From Paludibacteraceae bacterium (GTDB taxonomy: Bacteria > Bacteroidota > Bacteroidia > Bacteroidales > Paludibacteraceae): a stretch of DNA of 64,000 nt. Shown in pieces: positions 37,665-45,991 of the stretch. Made by a program: the position numbers and the translations under genes. The notes under the pieces are model-generated. The model was not told the DNA's origin. It saw nothing but the letters and a program-made list of their open reading frames with translations, and ran no database searches. Where the stretch lies: NCBI GenBank assembly GCA_016285885.1, contig JAEERP010000004.1, positions 62,001 to 126,000 on the forward strand. Reading direction: 5' to 3'. How positions within the stretch are numbered: the first letter of the stretch is position 1; each line of letters begins with the position of its first letter.

Positions 37665-37672
37665 CAAAGGTA
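37665..37672 (-). promoter_or_regulatory. Candidate Bacteroidota -7 box for the giant operon
   Basis: On the minus strand this reads TACCTTTG, matching TAnnTTTG. The surrounding 15 nt (37664-37678) are identical to the box in front of the tRNA-Pro gene (46659-46673). The expected -33 TTTG is weak or absent. It is the only clean match in the 696-bp gap between the giant gene and the SUMF1-like gene. Confidence 0.45.
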
Positions 37673-37857
37673 TAAAATAGGTTGCATATAAAAGAAATAT
37701 TTGACATAAAAAGTTGCAGTTGCAGAAAAAAATTTTGAAGTTGATTTTAATTGATGATTCGTAAGCGTAGGTGCAAGTATTTTTTACTCAATGGATTAAG
37801 ATGTTTGTATGAGAGATTTTGGTAGATGATATTTTGTGTTCTTTTGGATTGATATTT

Positions 37858-37889
37858 CTTCTGCAAAGGGGATTTCCCCTCTGCAGAAG
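37858..37889. terminator. 32-nt near-perfect palindrome downstream of the SUMF1-like gene
   Basis: CTTCTGCA pairs with TGCAGAAG and AGGGG pairs with CCCCT, giving 13 pairs with a single internal mismatch around an ATTT loop. It lies 85 bp past the stop of the SUMF1-like gene and may end that transcript, but no U-tract follows on either strand. It could instead be a protein-binding site. The rest of 37673-37974 shows nothing else recognisable. Confidence 0.45.
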
Positions 37890-37974
37890 CGTATATCGAT
37901 GTTGATATGTGTCATTTTTTTCATTGCATCTGGCACGACCGGTTGGGTGGTGACAAGATGCTTTGAAGGTCCGT

Positions 37975-38847
37975 TTATTCTTCTGGATCGTCCGGTTTCT
38001 CCGCCTTGCTTGTGTCGTCGGTTACAAGGCGTAGGCCGATGATGCTGGATGCGTAGTTGGGCTCGCTTTTGTTTCGGCAGGATACTCGGCAGAAGATGGC
38101 TGGTCCTTCGAAGTAGCCGCCTCTGACGACGCGTTCCTTCCCTTCAGGTGCGCCTGTGGGGTTGATGAGCTCGGTCTCCGTGTCGGTCGGGTAGGGGCCA
38201 TACCAATCGGAACACCATTCCCATACGTTGCCGCTCATGTCGAAGATTCCTAATTCGTTCTTCTTCAGTTTGCCGTTAGGGCGGAGTTCCCCCGCATTAT
38301 CTTTGAACCAAGCGACTCTTCTGACCTCGCTTCCTCCACTGTATTTGCTACCTCCGGGATAGGGTCCCCCTCTCGCCGCGTATTCCCATTCCGCTTCTGT
38401 CGGGAGGCGGTAGCTTGTTCCCATGAATTCATTCAGCCTTGAGATGAATTTTTGTGCGTCATCCCATGATATATTGGTGACGGGCGCATTGTCGTCACGT
38501 ACTTCGCTTGGGTTTTTGCCCATCACCTCCACCCATTGCCTCTGGCTGACACAGAACCTGCAGATGGCGAAACTCCTCACGAACACTGGGTGTGCGGGTT
38601 TTTCGGGCTTGAAGCATTCGTCCTCCTGCTCCGAAGTGCAACCCATGGTGAAGGAGCCTCCCTCCACGAAGATCATTTTGAAGTTCAATATAGCCTTTTT
38701 TCTGGCGATTTGATCTTCCCGGTAGGCGCTCGTTTGTTGCTGTTTGGCCTGGGTGGGCTGCTCTTTGGCGGCTTTTTTGCCCGCTGCGTATGCACCACAG
38801 AAAGCGAAGGAGGCCAATAGGGCGATGGCGGTTATTCGGGTCTTCAT
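37975..38847 (-). CDS. Secreted SUMF1 / formylglycine-generating-enzyme-fold protein, 290 aa
   Basis: A Sec signal peptide (to about AYA at 20-22) and a Lys/Gln-rich linker precede a SUMF1 fold starting near residue 57: MIFVEGGSFTMGC, then PVTNISWDDAQKFISRLNE, YRLPTEAEWEYAARGG, IFDMSGNVWEWCSDWYG, VVRGGYF and a final SIIGLRLV. These are the classical family blocks. The Cys pair in FCRVSCRN resembles, but does not prove, an active formylglycine-generating site, and many bacterial members are only binding or structural. It follows the PepSY-like lipoprotein gene after 4 bp, so the two are co-transcribed. T9SS proteins PorK/GldK share this fold, but they are lipoproteins encoded with porLMN, and neither applies here. 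Confidence 0.85.
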   Translation of the reverse strand: MKTRITAIALLASFAFCGAYAAGKKAAKEQPTQAKQQQTSAYREDQIARKKAILNFKMIFVEGGSFTMGCTSEQEDECFKPEKPAHPVFVRSFAICRFCVSQRQWVEVMGKNPSEVRDDNAPVTNISWDDAQKFISRLNEFMGTSYRLPTEAEWEYAARGGPYPGGSKYSGGSEVRRVAWFKDNAGELRPNGKLKKNELGIFDMSGNVWEWCSDWYGPYPTDTETELINPTGAPEGKERVVRGGYFEGPAIFCRVSCRNKSEPNYASSIIGLRLVTDDTSKAEKPDDPEE

Positions 38848-38851
38848 GATA

Positions 38852-39676
38852 TTATTGTTTGTCGGACTCTTCTTTGAGGAATATTCCGTTTTTGGTGAAA
38901 CTTAGTTCGATGTCGTTCGGTTTGTTGAGCCTAATGCGGTAGCCATAACTTTTCTTCTCGACCCTTCGGATGAATTGGTCAGGGTGGTTCTTCGCCACGT
39001 ATTTGATCATCGTGTTAGGTAATTGTTTTAGGAAGCCTTCTGGCAATGCCTTGTTTTTTGATTTCACGGAGTACCAGACTCCTTTCCTGTCGAACTCAAG
39101 CTCTGTTTTGTCGTCCAATTCGACCTCGATATCTCCGTCGAGATCCACGTAGATGGAGGATATCTCAGCGCCCTCGAACTGTCCGATGAGGGCTCTCGCA
39201 ATGGAAGGGATGTGTTTCCCCTCGGGGTCATTGCTGATGATTGTCCCATCCTTGGAGAAGCAGAGCTCAATCTTGTTTGGCTTGTTGAAGGCGACCCTAT
39301 AGATGATTTTATTCCTTCCATAGTTTTTTTTCGAGATCTTCCGTATGCTGGCGTTCTCGTAGTTCTCCTTTAGGTAGGTGGAGATGTTTTGAGGGATTGC
39401 TTGGAAGATGGAGGCTGGCACTTCATTCTTTTTGAAGTTGATTTCCTCCCAATCTCCGTTCTCGTCGAAGTCTATCTCCGTGCCATTTTCCAAGACGGCT
39501 GTATATCCCATTTGGGTGATGGTGTCCATGATTTGGGACACGGGCACATCGCTGAAATGTTCCGTAAGGAAATGTTCCGCATCTTTAGGGAGTTGAGTCT
39601 TTCCGACGTTATCACAAGCAATCAGTCCTGCGCAAATTGCTCCGAGAAGTAGTGCTTTTACCTTAAATGTCCTCAT
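38852..39676 (-). CDS. PepSY-like domain lipoprotein, 274 aa
   Basis: The N-terminus ends in a lipobox (GLIAC, Cys near 21), so this should be a periplasm- or surface-facing lipoprotein. The rest consists of repeated PepSY-like units with the pattern V.LENGTEIDFDENGDWEEI, then IYRVAFNKPNKIELCFSKDG, IEVELDDKTELEFDRKG and YRIRLNKPNDIELSFTKNG, typical of the putative beta-lactamase-inhibitor-like PepSY family common in Bacteroidales. Such proteins have no known catalytic role and are thought to bind or inhibit. It is the first gene of a two-gene unit with the SUMF1-like protein, with a candidate promoter just upstream at 39703-39710. Confidence 0.8.
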   Translation of the reverse strand: MRTFKVKALLLGAICAGLIACDNVGKTQLPKDAEHFLTEHFSDVPVSQIMDTITQMGYTAVLENGTEIDFDENGDWEEINFKKNEVPASIFQAIPQNISTYLKENYENASIRKISKKNYGRNKIIYRVAFNKPNKIELCFSKDGTIISNDPEGKHIPSIARALIGQFEGAEISSIYVDLDGDIEVELDDKTELEFDRKGVWYSVKSKNKALPEGFLKQLPNTMIKYVAKNHPDQFIRRVEKKSYGYRIRLNKPNDIELSFTKNGIFLKEESDKQ

Positions 39677-39702
39677 ATCCTACGCTTTAATGTTTATTTG
39701 CT

Positions 39703-39710
39703 CAAAGTTA
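39703..39710 (-). promoter_or_regulatory. Candidate -7 box for the PepSY/SUMF1-like pair
   Basis: The minus strand reads TAACTTTG (TAnnTTTG), 26 bp before the start codon. No good -33 box is visible at the expected distance. Confidence 0.4.
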
Positions 39711-39829
39711 TATTTTTTTTTGTTCTTTTCCCTCTATTGGATGTCAATTTTCAGAGTAAGGGCATTTTTCTTGTGGTGAAAGGTGTTTCATTTCGTACGA
39801 CGGATATGCGCCAAACCGACATTTTTCTG

Positions 39830-39837
39830 TACATTTG
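39830..39837 (+). promoter_or_regulatory. Candidate -7 box for the BadF-type kinase gene
   Basis: TACATTTG matches TAnnTTTG and ends 18 bp before the ATG at 39856. Its position argues against the TTG at 39835 as the start codon, because that codon would lie inside the box. Confidence 0.5.
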
Positions 39838-39855
39838 CGAAGATTCAATTACTTT

Positions 39856-40707
39856 ATGTATATGTTTTTAGTTTTCGATGCGGGTTCTACCAAGACGGAT
39901 GTCCGTTTGGTGGCGGAGAATGGAGAGACCCACTCTCTCGAGTTGGCGGGGATAAACCCTTTCTTTATGGATAAGGAAGCCATTTGTGCGGAGTTGCGTC
40001 GCGCCAGTGAGGCGTTTCCTTCGTCTGCTGTCGGTCACGTCTATTACTATGGGGCGGGATGCGTGTCGGATTACGAGTCTCTTTTCGAACAATTGTTGTC
40101 GTCTCTCTTCCCCCAGGCCAAGGTTGAGGTGCATAGTGATCTATATGCGGCGTGCCGTGCCACGTTAGGAGATGGCGCTGGTATTGCGTGCATCTTGGGC
40201 ACGGGTTCTAATTCATGCTATTATGATGGCGCTCGCGTGGTGCGCAATGTCCCTCCGTTGGGTTATGTGTTAGGCGACGAAGGCAGTGGTGCGACGATGG
40301 GGCGTTGCTTGGTCGGGGATGTGCTGAAGGGATGTGCTCCCGCTGAGGTCTGTGATTTGTTCTGGACGTGGTGCGGAAGTGACTATAAGACGGTTATGGG
40401 AGGAGTCTATAAGGGAGAATTCCCGAATCGTTTCTTGGCCACGTTCTCACGTTTCTTGGCTGAGAACATAACGATGCCTTATTGTTGTGGTTTGGTGGAA
40501 AAATCTTTCATCGCTTTTTTTGAGCGGAACGTGTTGCAGTATCCGGCATCCGTGAAGGAGATTGGTTTCGTGGGGTCGATCGCCGCCCATTTCTCGGACA
40601 TTTTGCGGGAGGTGGCGGATCGGTATGGATATAAGGTGCGCACGATTGTAGGGCGTCCGATGGATGCGTTGGTTGCGTACCATCGGGAGCGTTTATTTCC
40701 TGCGTAA
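39856..40707 (+). CDS. BadF/BadG/BcrA/BcrD-type ATPase, N-acetylglucosamine kinase-like, 283 aa
   Basis: The protein belongs to the ASKHA fold. Phosphate-1 loop DAGSTKTDV lies at about residues 7-15, phosphate-2 ILGTGSNS near 115, then LGDEGSGATMG, and a C-terminal GFVGSIAAHF adenosine segment. Bacteroidota members of this size are annotated as N-acetylglucosamine kinases or related sugar kinases that phosphorylate cell-wall-derived amino sugars in the cytoplasm. I chose the ATG at 39856; ATG 39862 is equally possible, and an upstream in-frame TTG falls in the promoter box. The 3' end overlaps the 3' end of porX by 15 bp in convergent orientation. Confidence 0.85.
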   Translation: MYMFLVFDAGSTKTDVRLVAENGETHSLELAGINPFFMDKEAICAELRRASEAFPSSAVGHVYYYGAGCVSDYESLFEQLLSSLFPQAKVEVHSDLYAACRATLGDGAGIACILGTGSNSCYYDGARVVRNVPPLGYVLGDEGSGATMGRCLVGDVLKGCAPAEVCDLFWTWCGSDYKTVMGGVYKGEFPNRFLATFSRFLAENITMPYCCGLVEKSFIAFFERNVLQYPASVKEIGFVGSIAAHFSDILREVADRYGYKVRTIVGRPMDALVAYHRERLFPA

Positions 40708-42243
40708 TGTCACGAGCGGGATGATCATCTCCTCGATAGAGATACCTCCGTGCTGGAAGGTGTTCTTGTAATAAGAGACGTAATAGTTGTAGTTGTTCGG
40801 GTAAGCGAAGAAATCGTTGTTCCCGGCGAATATGTAGGTCGAGCTGACATTGAGGGATGGTAATCCTATCTTGTCGGGTTGCTTGATGGCTAACACCTCT
40901 TTCGGATTATAGTCCAGGTTCTTGCCGATCTTATATCTCAGGTTTGTATTGGTGTTTTTGTCTCCGATCACGCGGATGGCTTTGTCCGCGCGAATGGTTC
41001 CATGGTCGGTTGTTATGATGATCTTGATGTCTTGTTGCGCCAATGCCTTGAACAGACTCAGGATGGAGGAGTGTTGGAACCATGATTTGGTGAGGGAACG
41101 GTAGGCGGCCTCGGTGGAAGCGAGTTCCCTGATCATCTTGGAGTCCGTGCGGGCGTGCGAGAGCATGTCCACGAAGTTGTAGACGGCCACGTTCAACTGC
41201 TTCCCGATGTGTTGCGGAAGGTCCGATACGAGTTTCTCCCCGGCTGTCGGGTCGCTGATTTTGTGGTAAGAGAAGGTGTATTTTTTCCTATAACGATCAA
41301 TCTGGGATTGGAGCAACTCCTTCTCGTAGATGTTTTTCCCTTCGTCGTCACCCTCTTCCACCCAATATTGAGGGAACATCTTCTTGATCTGCAGGGGAAG
41401 TAATCCTGCGAAGATGGCGTTTCTCGCGTACTGGGTTGCGGTAGGAAGGATACTGCTGTACAATTCTTCGTTCTCCACGATGAAATCATCGGAGAGCAGG
41501 TCTTTGATCACTCTCCACTGGTCTAAGCGGAAGTTGTCTAATATGATGAGGAACACTTTCTCCCCGTTGTCTAGGATAGGGAAGATACGTTTCTTGAATA
41601 GCTCGTGGCTGAGCATGGGGCGTTCGACGTCGGTGTCGAACCACTCTTCGTAGTTCTTTTTGATGTATTTCACGAAGGTGGAGTTGGCCTCTTCCTTCTG
41701 CATTCGAAGCAGTTCCTGCATTTGCTGGTCTGCGTTCTCCAATTGGATTTCCCAATAGACCAGTTTCTTATATACCTCCGCCCAATCGTTGAATTGGGAC
41801 GACTCGTTGATGAGTGAACCGATCTTTGTGAATTCGGTGCGGTAGTCATCTGTCGTGGTGGAGGAGATGATTTCCGTCTTGTTGATGTTCTTTTTGATGG
41901 AAAGAAGGATCTGGTTAGGATTGACGGGTTTGATGAGGTAGTCCGCTATTTTCTTCCCGATGGCTTGTTCCATTAGGTTCTCCTCCTCGCTTTTAGTGAT
42001 CATGACGACGGGTACGCTGGTGTCTTTCTCTTTGATGAGGGAGAGAGCCTCCAGACCGCTCATGCCAGGCATGTTCTCGTCGAGGAATATGATGTCGAAG
42101 TGTTGCTCTTCGCAGCGTTGTACCGCGTCTTTCCCGTTGTTGACACAGACCACCTCGTACCCTTTCGCTTCAAGGAAAAGCACGTGTGCCTTCAGCAAAT
42201 CTATCTCATCGTCAGCCCAAAGAATTCTATCCTTCTTCATCAT
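40693..42243 (-). CDS. porX: T9SS response regulator PorX (receiver plus PglZ domain), 516 aa
   Basis: The N-terminal receiver domain (1-125) has the acidic pocket WADDE (D11/D12), phospho-acceptor D55 in FLDENMPGMSG, T/S at MITKS and the invariant K in DYLIKP. A helical linker follows, then a PglZ/alkaline-phosphatase-superfamily domain from about residue 225 (LIILDNFRLDQW, later IIITTDHG near 411). This architecture and length match PorX, the regulator that in Porphyromonas gingivalis acts with PorY to control T9SS genes and has phosphodiesterase activity on cyclic oligonucleotides. It follows porW after 8 bp, so both are probably on one transcript. No DNA-binding domain is visible, as expected for PorX. 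Confidence 0.92.
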   Translation of the reverse strand: MMKKDRILWADDEIDLLKAHVLFLEAKGYEVVCVNNGKDAVQRCEEQHFDIIFLDENMPGMSGLEALSLIKEKDTSVPVVMITKSEEENLMEQAIGKKIADYLIKPVNPNQILLSIKKNINKTEIISSTTTDDYRTEFTKIGSLINESSQFNDWAEVYKKLVYWEIQLENADQQMQELLRMQKEEANSTFVKYIKKNYEEWFDTDVERPMLSHELFKKRIFPILDNGEKVFLIILDNFRLDQWRVIKDLLSDDFIVENEELYSSILPTATQYARNAIFAGLLPLQIKKMFPQYWVEEGDDEGKNIYEKELLQSQIDRYRKKYTFSYHKISDPTAGEKLVSDLPQHIGKQLNVAVYNFVDMLSHARTDSKMIRELASTEAAYRSLTKSWFQHSSILSLFKALAQQDIKIIITTDHGTIRADKAIRVIGDKNTNTNLRYKIGKNLDYNPKEVLAIKQPDKIGLPSLNVSSTYIFAGNNDFFAYPNNYNYYVSYYKNTFQHGGISIEEMIIPLVTLRRK

Positions 42244-42251
42244 ATATCACT

Positions 42252-45200
42252 TTATCGTTTTAAGTATAGCCTTTTGTATAGTTCCATGTAGACGTTGATG
42301 TTGCCACTCTCTTTCAGGACTTGCAAATTGTCTTTAGAGATGACAATGTTGCGGTAAGGGGTGCCTCCGAATGCGTTTTTCACCTCTGCGCTCTTCACGA
42401 ATTGGGTGAGGTAGGACATTCCGATTTCAGACGATGGCATTTCCCCTATCTGGAAGATCTGAGGGAAGTCTTTGGAGGTGGCGACGTCCACTTTCAGGTT
42501 CAAAAGGGCTTGGTTGCTCTTGTTGTACTCGTTCAATGCTTTTGTCACTACCGCCTCATCCGCTTTCCCTTGGTTGACAAGGATGACGAGGTAGTGAGGG
42601 GAATTAGGATCATAGGTGTATAGACCTTTGTATTTCCTCAATTCCTTTTTAGGCTGTTCCTTGACCGTGTTGTCGGATTCTTCCTTCACCTCAGGTTTTG
42701 TCTCGGGTTTCGCCTCTGTCGTGGCGGCCGTCTCTTTCTCCTCGGCCGGAGCAGCGGATTCGTTGGCGGTGTTCTCCTGCTGGGTGGCAGGTGCGGTGGC
42801 AGGTGCGGCCTCCTCCTTTGGCGCAACGGATGGTTGGCTCGTTTGAGGTTTCTCCTGAGGCGTCTGTGATGCGGAAGCGCCATTTATGTCAGCTCCCTCT
42901 TTTGTGTTAAGTTTTTGTGTTGAGGTGGCCTCTTCCGTCTTTTGCTTGCCGACCAGTTCGATGTTAGTTCTGTTGGAACGTTTGTTTTTGCCAGCGATGT
43001 TTTGCTTGTAGAACTGCTCATATTGTTCTATCGTATAGCCTTTCCCGATTAACTCAAGGTTCTCCGGTGTGATGAGCAAGTATTTGTAGTCGGTGCCGTA
43101 TAGGAGCGATTGGATGCCCTTGTCGGCGATCACACCGTTGATGTACCAAAGTGCCTCGTCGTAGTTGTCGAGACCGGATACGGAGAGCACGCCCTCCTTG
43201 ATGTCCAGGTCGAAATCCTTGATGAGGAATTTCGTGAAGTTATAGGTGGCTGTCTCGTAGAGGAGTTTGTTCGAGTTGACCTTCGTGGTGTCGATAAGAA
43301 TCGCGAAGATATAAGGGGAGTCGAAGCTGACGGTGAATCCCTTGCTCTCCACCACACCATTCTCGGCGGCCTCCTCTTTCCTGTTCTCCTCGCGCAGCGT
43401 CATCAGTCCGCCTATTGATTTGCCCTGTTCAGGCTTGTTCCCTTGGTTGATGAGTGCGAGGATATCCTTGGCCATGGAGGAGACATCGCTGGTAGGGTAG
43501 CGCTCCAACAGATTGTTGAGTGCGCTGGCGAATGTGTCTTTGCCGGCGGTCTTTCCGATGCTCAGTGCATTCAGCAATAGGAATTTAGGCATCAGGGAAG
43601 AGACAGGATAGTTCGCCTCCATATAAGCCGTGTTCTCTTTCACATCGTTGAATTGTCCGTTGAGGAAAGCGGCGTATGTCCTCTCGTAGAGTGAGTCTTG
43701 CACCTCCTTCATCTTCTCGAGCTTCAGTTTGAAGTCAGGTTGTGAAAGGATCTTCGCGTACTTGCTGTTAGGGTAATCGGTGAGCAATTTATCCCTGTAT
43801 TTGTCGGTGAGTTGGGTGTCTCCCAACTTGCTTGCGATCCTGTAGCAGCAGTAGAAACCGTCAGCGGTGCGAGGGTCATCCGGATAGCGTTTTGCGAATT
43901 CCTCGAAAGCTTGGAATGCCCTTTCGTGGTCGTTTAACTTCTCGTCATAGATGACGCCTAGGTTGAAGAGGGCCTCGGCGAGTTGCTCGTGCGCGTTCTT
44001 CTTTTGATCCTCCGAGAAAGGTATTTGTTTCAGATAATATTCAGGACGTTTAGGGTTCGCTTCGTTCGCCACGGCTTGCTTGTTCTCACCCTCCGTCGCT
44101 TCTGATGATCCTCCTTCGCTGGCGTCTTCCAGGTTGATGGCATCCATGTCAATCATGTCGGACAATGACTCTTCGGAGAATACGGCGATAGCCTTGTTCT
44201 TACGGTTCCAGTTGTCCTCCAACCTTCTTTGCCCGAATTTCTTGCGGAACTCCAGTTTACCCTTGTCCACCGTGCTCTTGACATAGAAGTACCATGTCGA
44301 TCCCTGGTTGCCGCCCAATGCGCGTTGGTCCATGACGGCCATGTTCTCTATCTCGAGTTCCAGTTGTTTCTGCTCTTCGTACTCTTTTTGTTTACGTTCT
44401 CTCTCCTTCTTTTCCTCTTCGATGATCTTTGCGATTTGCCTGTTGATGGCTGCGGTCAGGTCGCTTTTAGAAGCGGTGGAGAGGATGAGCAGGCTGTCCT
44501 GCAGTTTGTAGGTGTTGTAGTTTTGTACCAACTCGTCCAATACGGAGGCGAGGCGGGATACTCTTAGGTAGTCGTTGTGCTTATGGTCGATCAATGAAGA
44601 GGCCTCCGAGAAGCAAGGCTGTGCCTGCACGTAGTCGGGGCGTTCGTAGTAGAGGTCACCCAAGGTGATGAGTGTCTGCGCCTTTTCCTTGCCGTTACGG
44701 GTACTCTTCTCCGCGGATAGCAAGTAGTTCTCTATCGCTTGGGCGGTATCTTTTTGGGCTAGGTATATATTACCGATCGCATAGTATATTTGATCGAGAT
44801 AATCCTCATTGTTCTTGTTCTTTGCCATTTTCTGCAGGCGGTTGACGAGCGATTCTGTTGACTGTTTGTCGCTTACCACTTCCGTCTCCCTGATTTTGGC
44901 GTTGAAAGACATTTGGTAGGTTGGATTGGCCTTGATCACCTTCTCATAGAGGGTGAAGGCTTTATCCTTTTCGCCTAGAAGCTGGTAGATCTGAGCCGCC
45001 ACGAAGATGAAACGGATCCGTTGTGTGCGGTCCTTCTCCGTCTCGGCTGCCTTCTCCAGGTATGGGAGGGCCGCCTTGTACTCCTTTTGGGTGACGAGCA
45101 GGTCTGCCATGGCTCCATTGTAGAGGTTGGCTGTCGAAGGGTCCAATTCCTCCGGTTCGATCCGTTTGAGTATTTCGTCCGCCTCGTAGATCCAATCCAT

Positions 45201-45752
45201 CTCTTTCATGGCGCGAGCCTTCCAGATGTTTGCTTGTGTGACCAGTCTCGCGTCGTGGGTGTAGTGTTTGGTGACGTAGGTGAAGGTGGCTGAGGCCGCC
45301 AGATAGTCGTTGGCGTGGAATTTGGATTTGCCCATCAGCATGTATACGTCGTCCATGTAGGAGTTGAACTCCTCCTGGTTGTAGAAGGCGACGTATTTAG
45401 GGTCACGCATCTTGTCGTAATCCTTCTTCGGCTTCTTCATCATGGAACGTTTCTGAATGGCCTGCTCACATTTCTCCACCGCCTTGTTCATGTCTCCTGT
45501 CCCGCTTCCCTTGGTGGAGGGGTCGCTTACGGCGAAGACGGGTATCACTTGGGAATAGTCGGGAGCATATGCCTCTTCAATTCTTTTGTAGCCCTTCTTG
45601 AAAGACTCGTTCGCATTATAGTAGACATTGTATTTCGTGTTCAACGCCTGGTGTTTCCGGTTGAACCATGTGTTCTTTTTCATGTCACAGCCAGCCAATG
45701 ACAGGATTGCCATTAGCCCGAACAATATGTAGGTGTGTCTTGTCCTTAACAT
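42252..45752 (-). CDS. porW: T9SS tetratricopeptide lipoprotein PorW/SprE, 1166 aa
   Basis: I take the ATG at 45752 because it gives a proper lipoprotein signal (MLRTRHTYILFGLMAILSLAGC); an upstream in-frame ATG at 45809 only adds an implausible leader. TPR-type helices fill roughly residues 50-480 and 590-760, a charged coiled-coil (KIIEEEKKERERKQKEYEEQ) lies between them, and a low-complexity Pro/Ala/Glu/Thr stretch occupies about 960-1040. Two similar globular segments close the protein (PYIFAILIDTTKVN and HYLVILVNQGKADEAV). PorW/SprE is required for T9SS function, and reports link it to the PorKLMN ring and the Sov translocon. It stands next to porX, which is not the arrangement in P. gingivalis. 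Confidence 0.88.
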   Translation of the reverse strand: MLRTRHTYILFGLMAILSLAGCDMKKNTWFNRKHQALNTKYNVYYNANESFKKGYKRIEEAYAPDYSQVIPVFAVSDPSTKGSGTGDMNKAVEKCEQAIQKRSMMKKPKKDYDKMRDPKYVAFYNQEEFNSYMDDVYMLMGKSKFHANDYLAASATFTYVTKHYTHDARLVTQANIWKARAMKEMDWIYEADEILKRIEPEELDPSTANLYNGAMADLLVTQKEYKAALPYLEKAAETEKDRTQRIRFIFVAAQIYQLLGEKDKAFTLYEKVIKANPTYQMSFNAKIRETEVVSDKQSTESLVNRLQKMAKNKNNEDYLDQIYYAIGNIYLAQKDTAQAIENYLLSAEKSTRNGKEKAQTLITLGDLYYERPDYVQAQPCFSEASSLIDHKHNDYLRVSRLASVLDELVQNYNTYKLQDSLLILSTASKSDLTAAINRQIAKIIEEEKKERERKQKEYEEQKQLELEIENMAVMDQRALGGNQGSTWYFYVKSTVDKGKLEFRKKFGQRRLEDNWNRKNKAIAVFSEESLSDMIDMDAINLEDASEGGSSEATEGENKQAVANEANPKRPEYYLKQIPFSEDQKKNAHEQLAEALFNLGVIYDEKLNDHERAFQAFEEFAKRYPDDPRTADGFYCCYRIASKLGDTQLTDKYRDKLLTDYPNSKYAKILSQPDFKLKLEKMKEVQDSLYERTYAAFLNGQFNDVKENTAYMEANYPVSSLMPKFLLLNALSIGKTAGKDTFASALNNLLERYPTSDVSSMAKDILALINQGNKPEQGKSIGGLMTLREENRKEEAAENGVVESKGFTVSFDSPYIFAILIDTTKVNSNKLLYETATYNFTKFLIKDFDLDIKEGVLSVSGLDNYDEALWYINGVIADKGIQSLLYGTDYKYLLITPENLELIGKGYTIEQYEQFYKQNIAGKNKRSNRTNIELVGKQKTEEATSTQKLNTKEGADINGASASQTPQEKPQTSQPSVAPKEEAAPATAPATQQENTANESAAPAEEKETAATTEAKPETKPEVKEESDNTVKEQPKKELRKYKGLYTYDPNSPHYLVILVNQGKADEAVVTKALNEYNKSNQALLNLKVDVATSKDFPQIFQIGEMPSSEIGMSYLTQFVKSAEVKNAFGGTPYRNIVISKDNLQVLKESGNINVYMELYKRLYLKR

Positions 45753-45864
45753 TACTGTTTCCTCATTTTTTCGAATCGTAGTTCTACAAATGTGATGGGG
45801 GCTACCCATAATTTCCTAACGCACTATTTCGGGGGAAATTGTGCATTCCCATATAGTTATCGGA

Positions 45865-45872
45865 CAAAAATA
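45865..45872 (-). promoter_or_regulatory. Candidate -7 box for porW-porX
   Basis: The minus strand reads TATTTTTG (TAnnTTTG), about 112 bp before the chosen porW start. No -33 match is evident. The rest of the 239-bp gap to the FHA gene shows nothing recognisable. Confidence 0.3.
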
Positions 45873-45991
45873 CATAAAATCCGTAATTTATCCTTGATTA
45901 TTGGGGTATATGTGCTTGGTTTTTTTCAATAATGGACCTCAAAGGGTGATGGCGAGTGGGGTGGAGCGGTGGATTTCTTCCTTTTTGAGGA

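Noticed and set aside
37975-38847. SUMF1-like protein as PorK/GldK of the T9SS
   Set aside because: It lacks a valid lipobox (Phe before the Cys) and is not beside porL, porM or porN genes, so only the shared fold supports the idea.
39835-39855. TTG at 39835 as start of the kinase gene
   Set aside because: It lies inside the likely -7 box TACATTTG; ATG 39856 or 39862 fits the family start better.
45753-45809. Upstream ATG of porW
   Set aside because: It would hide the lipoprotein signal behind 19 polar residues; the internal ATG at 45752 gives a proper lipobox.
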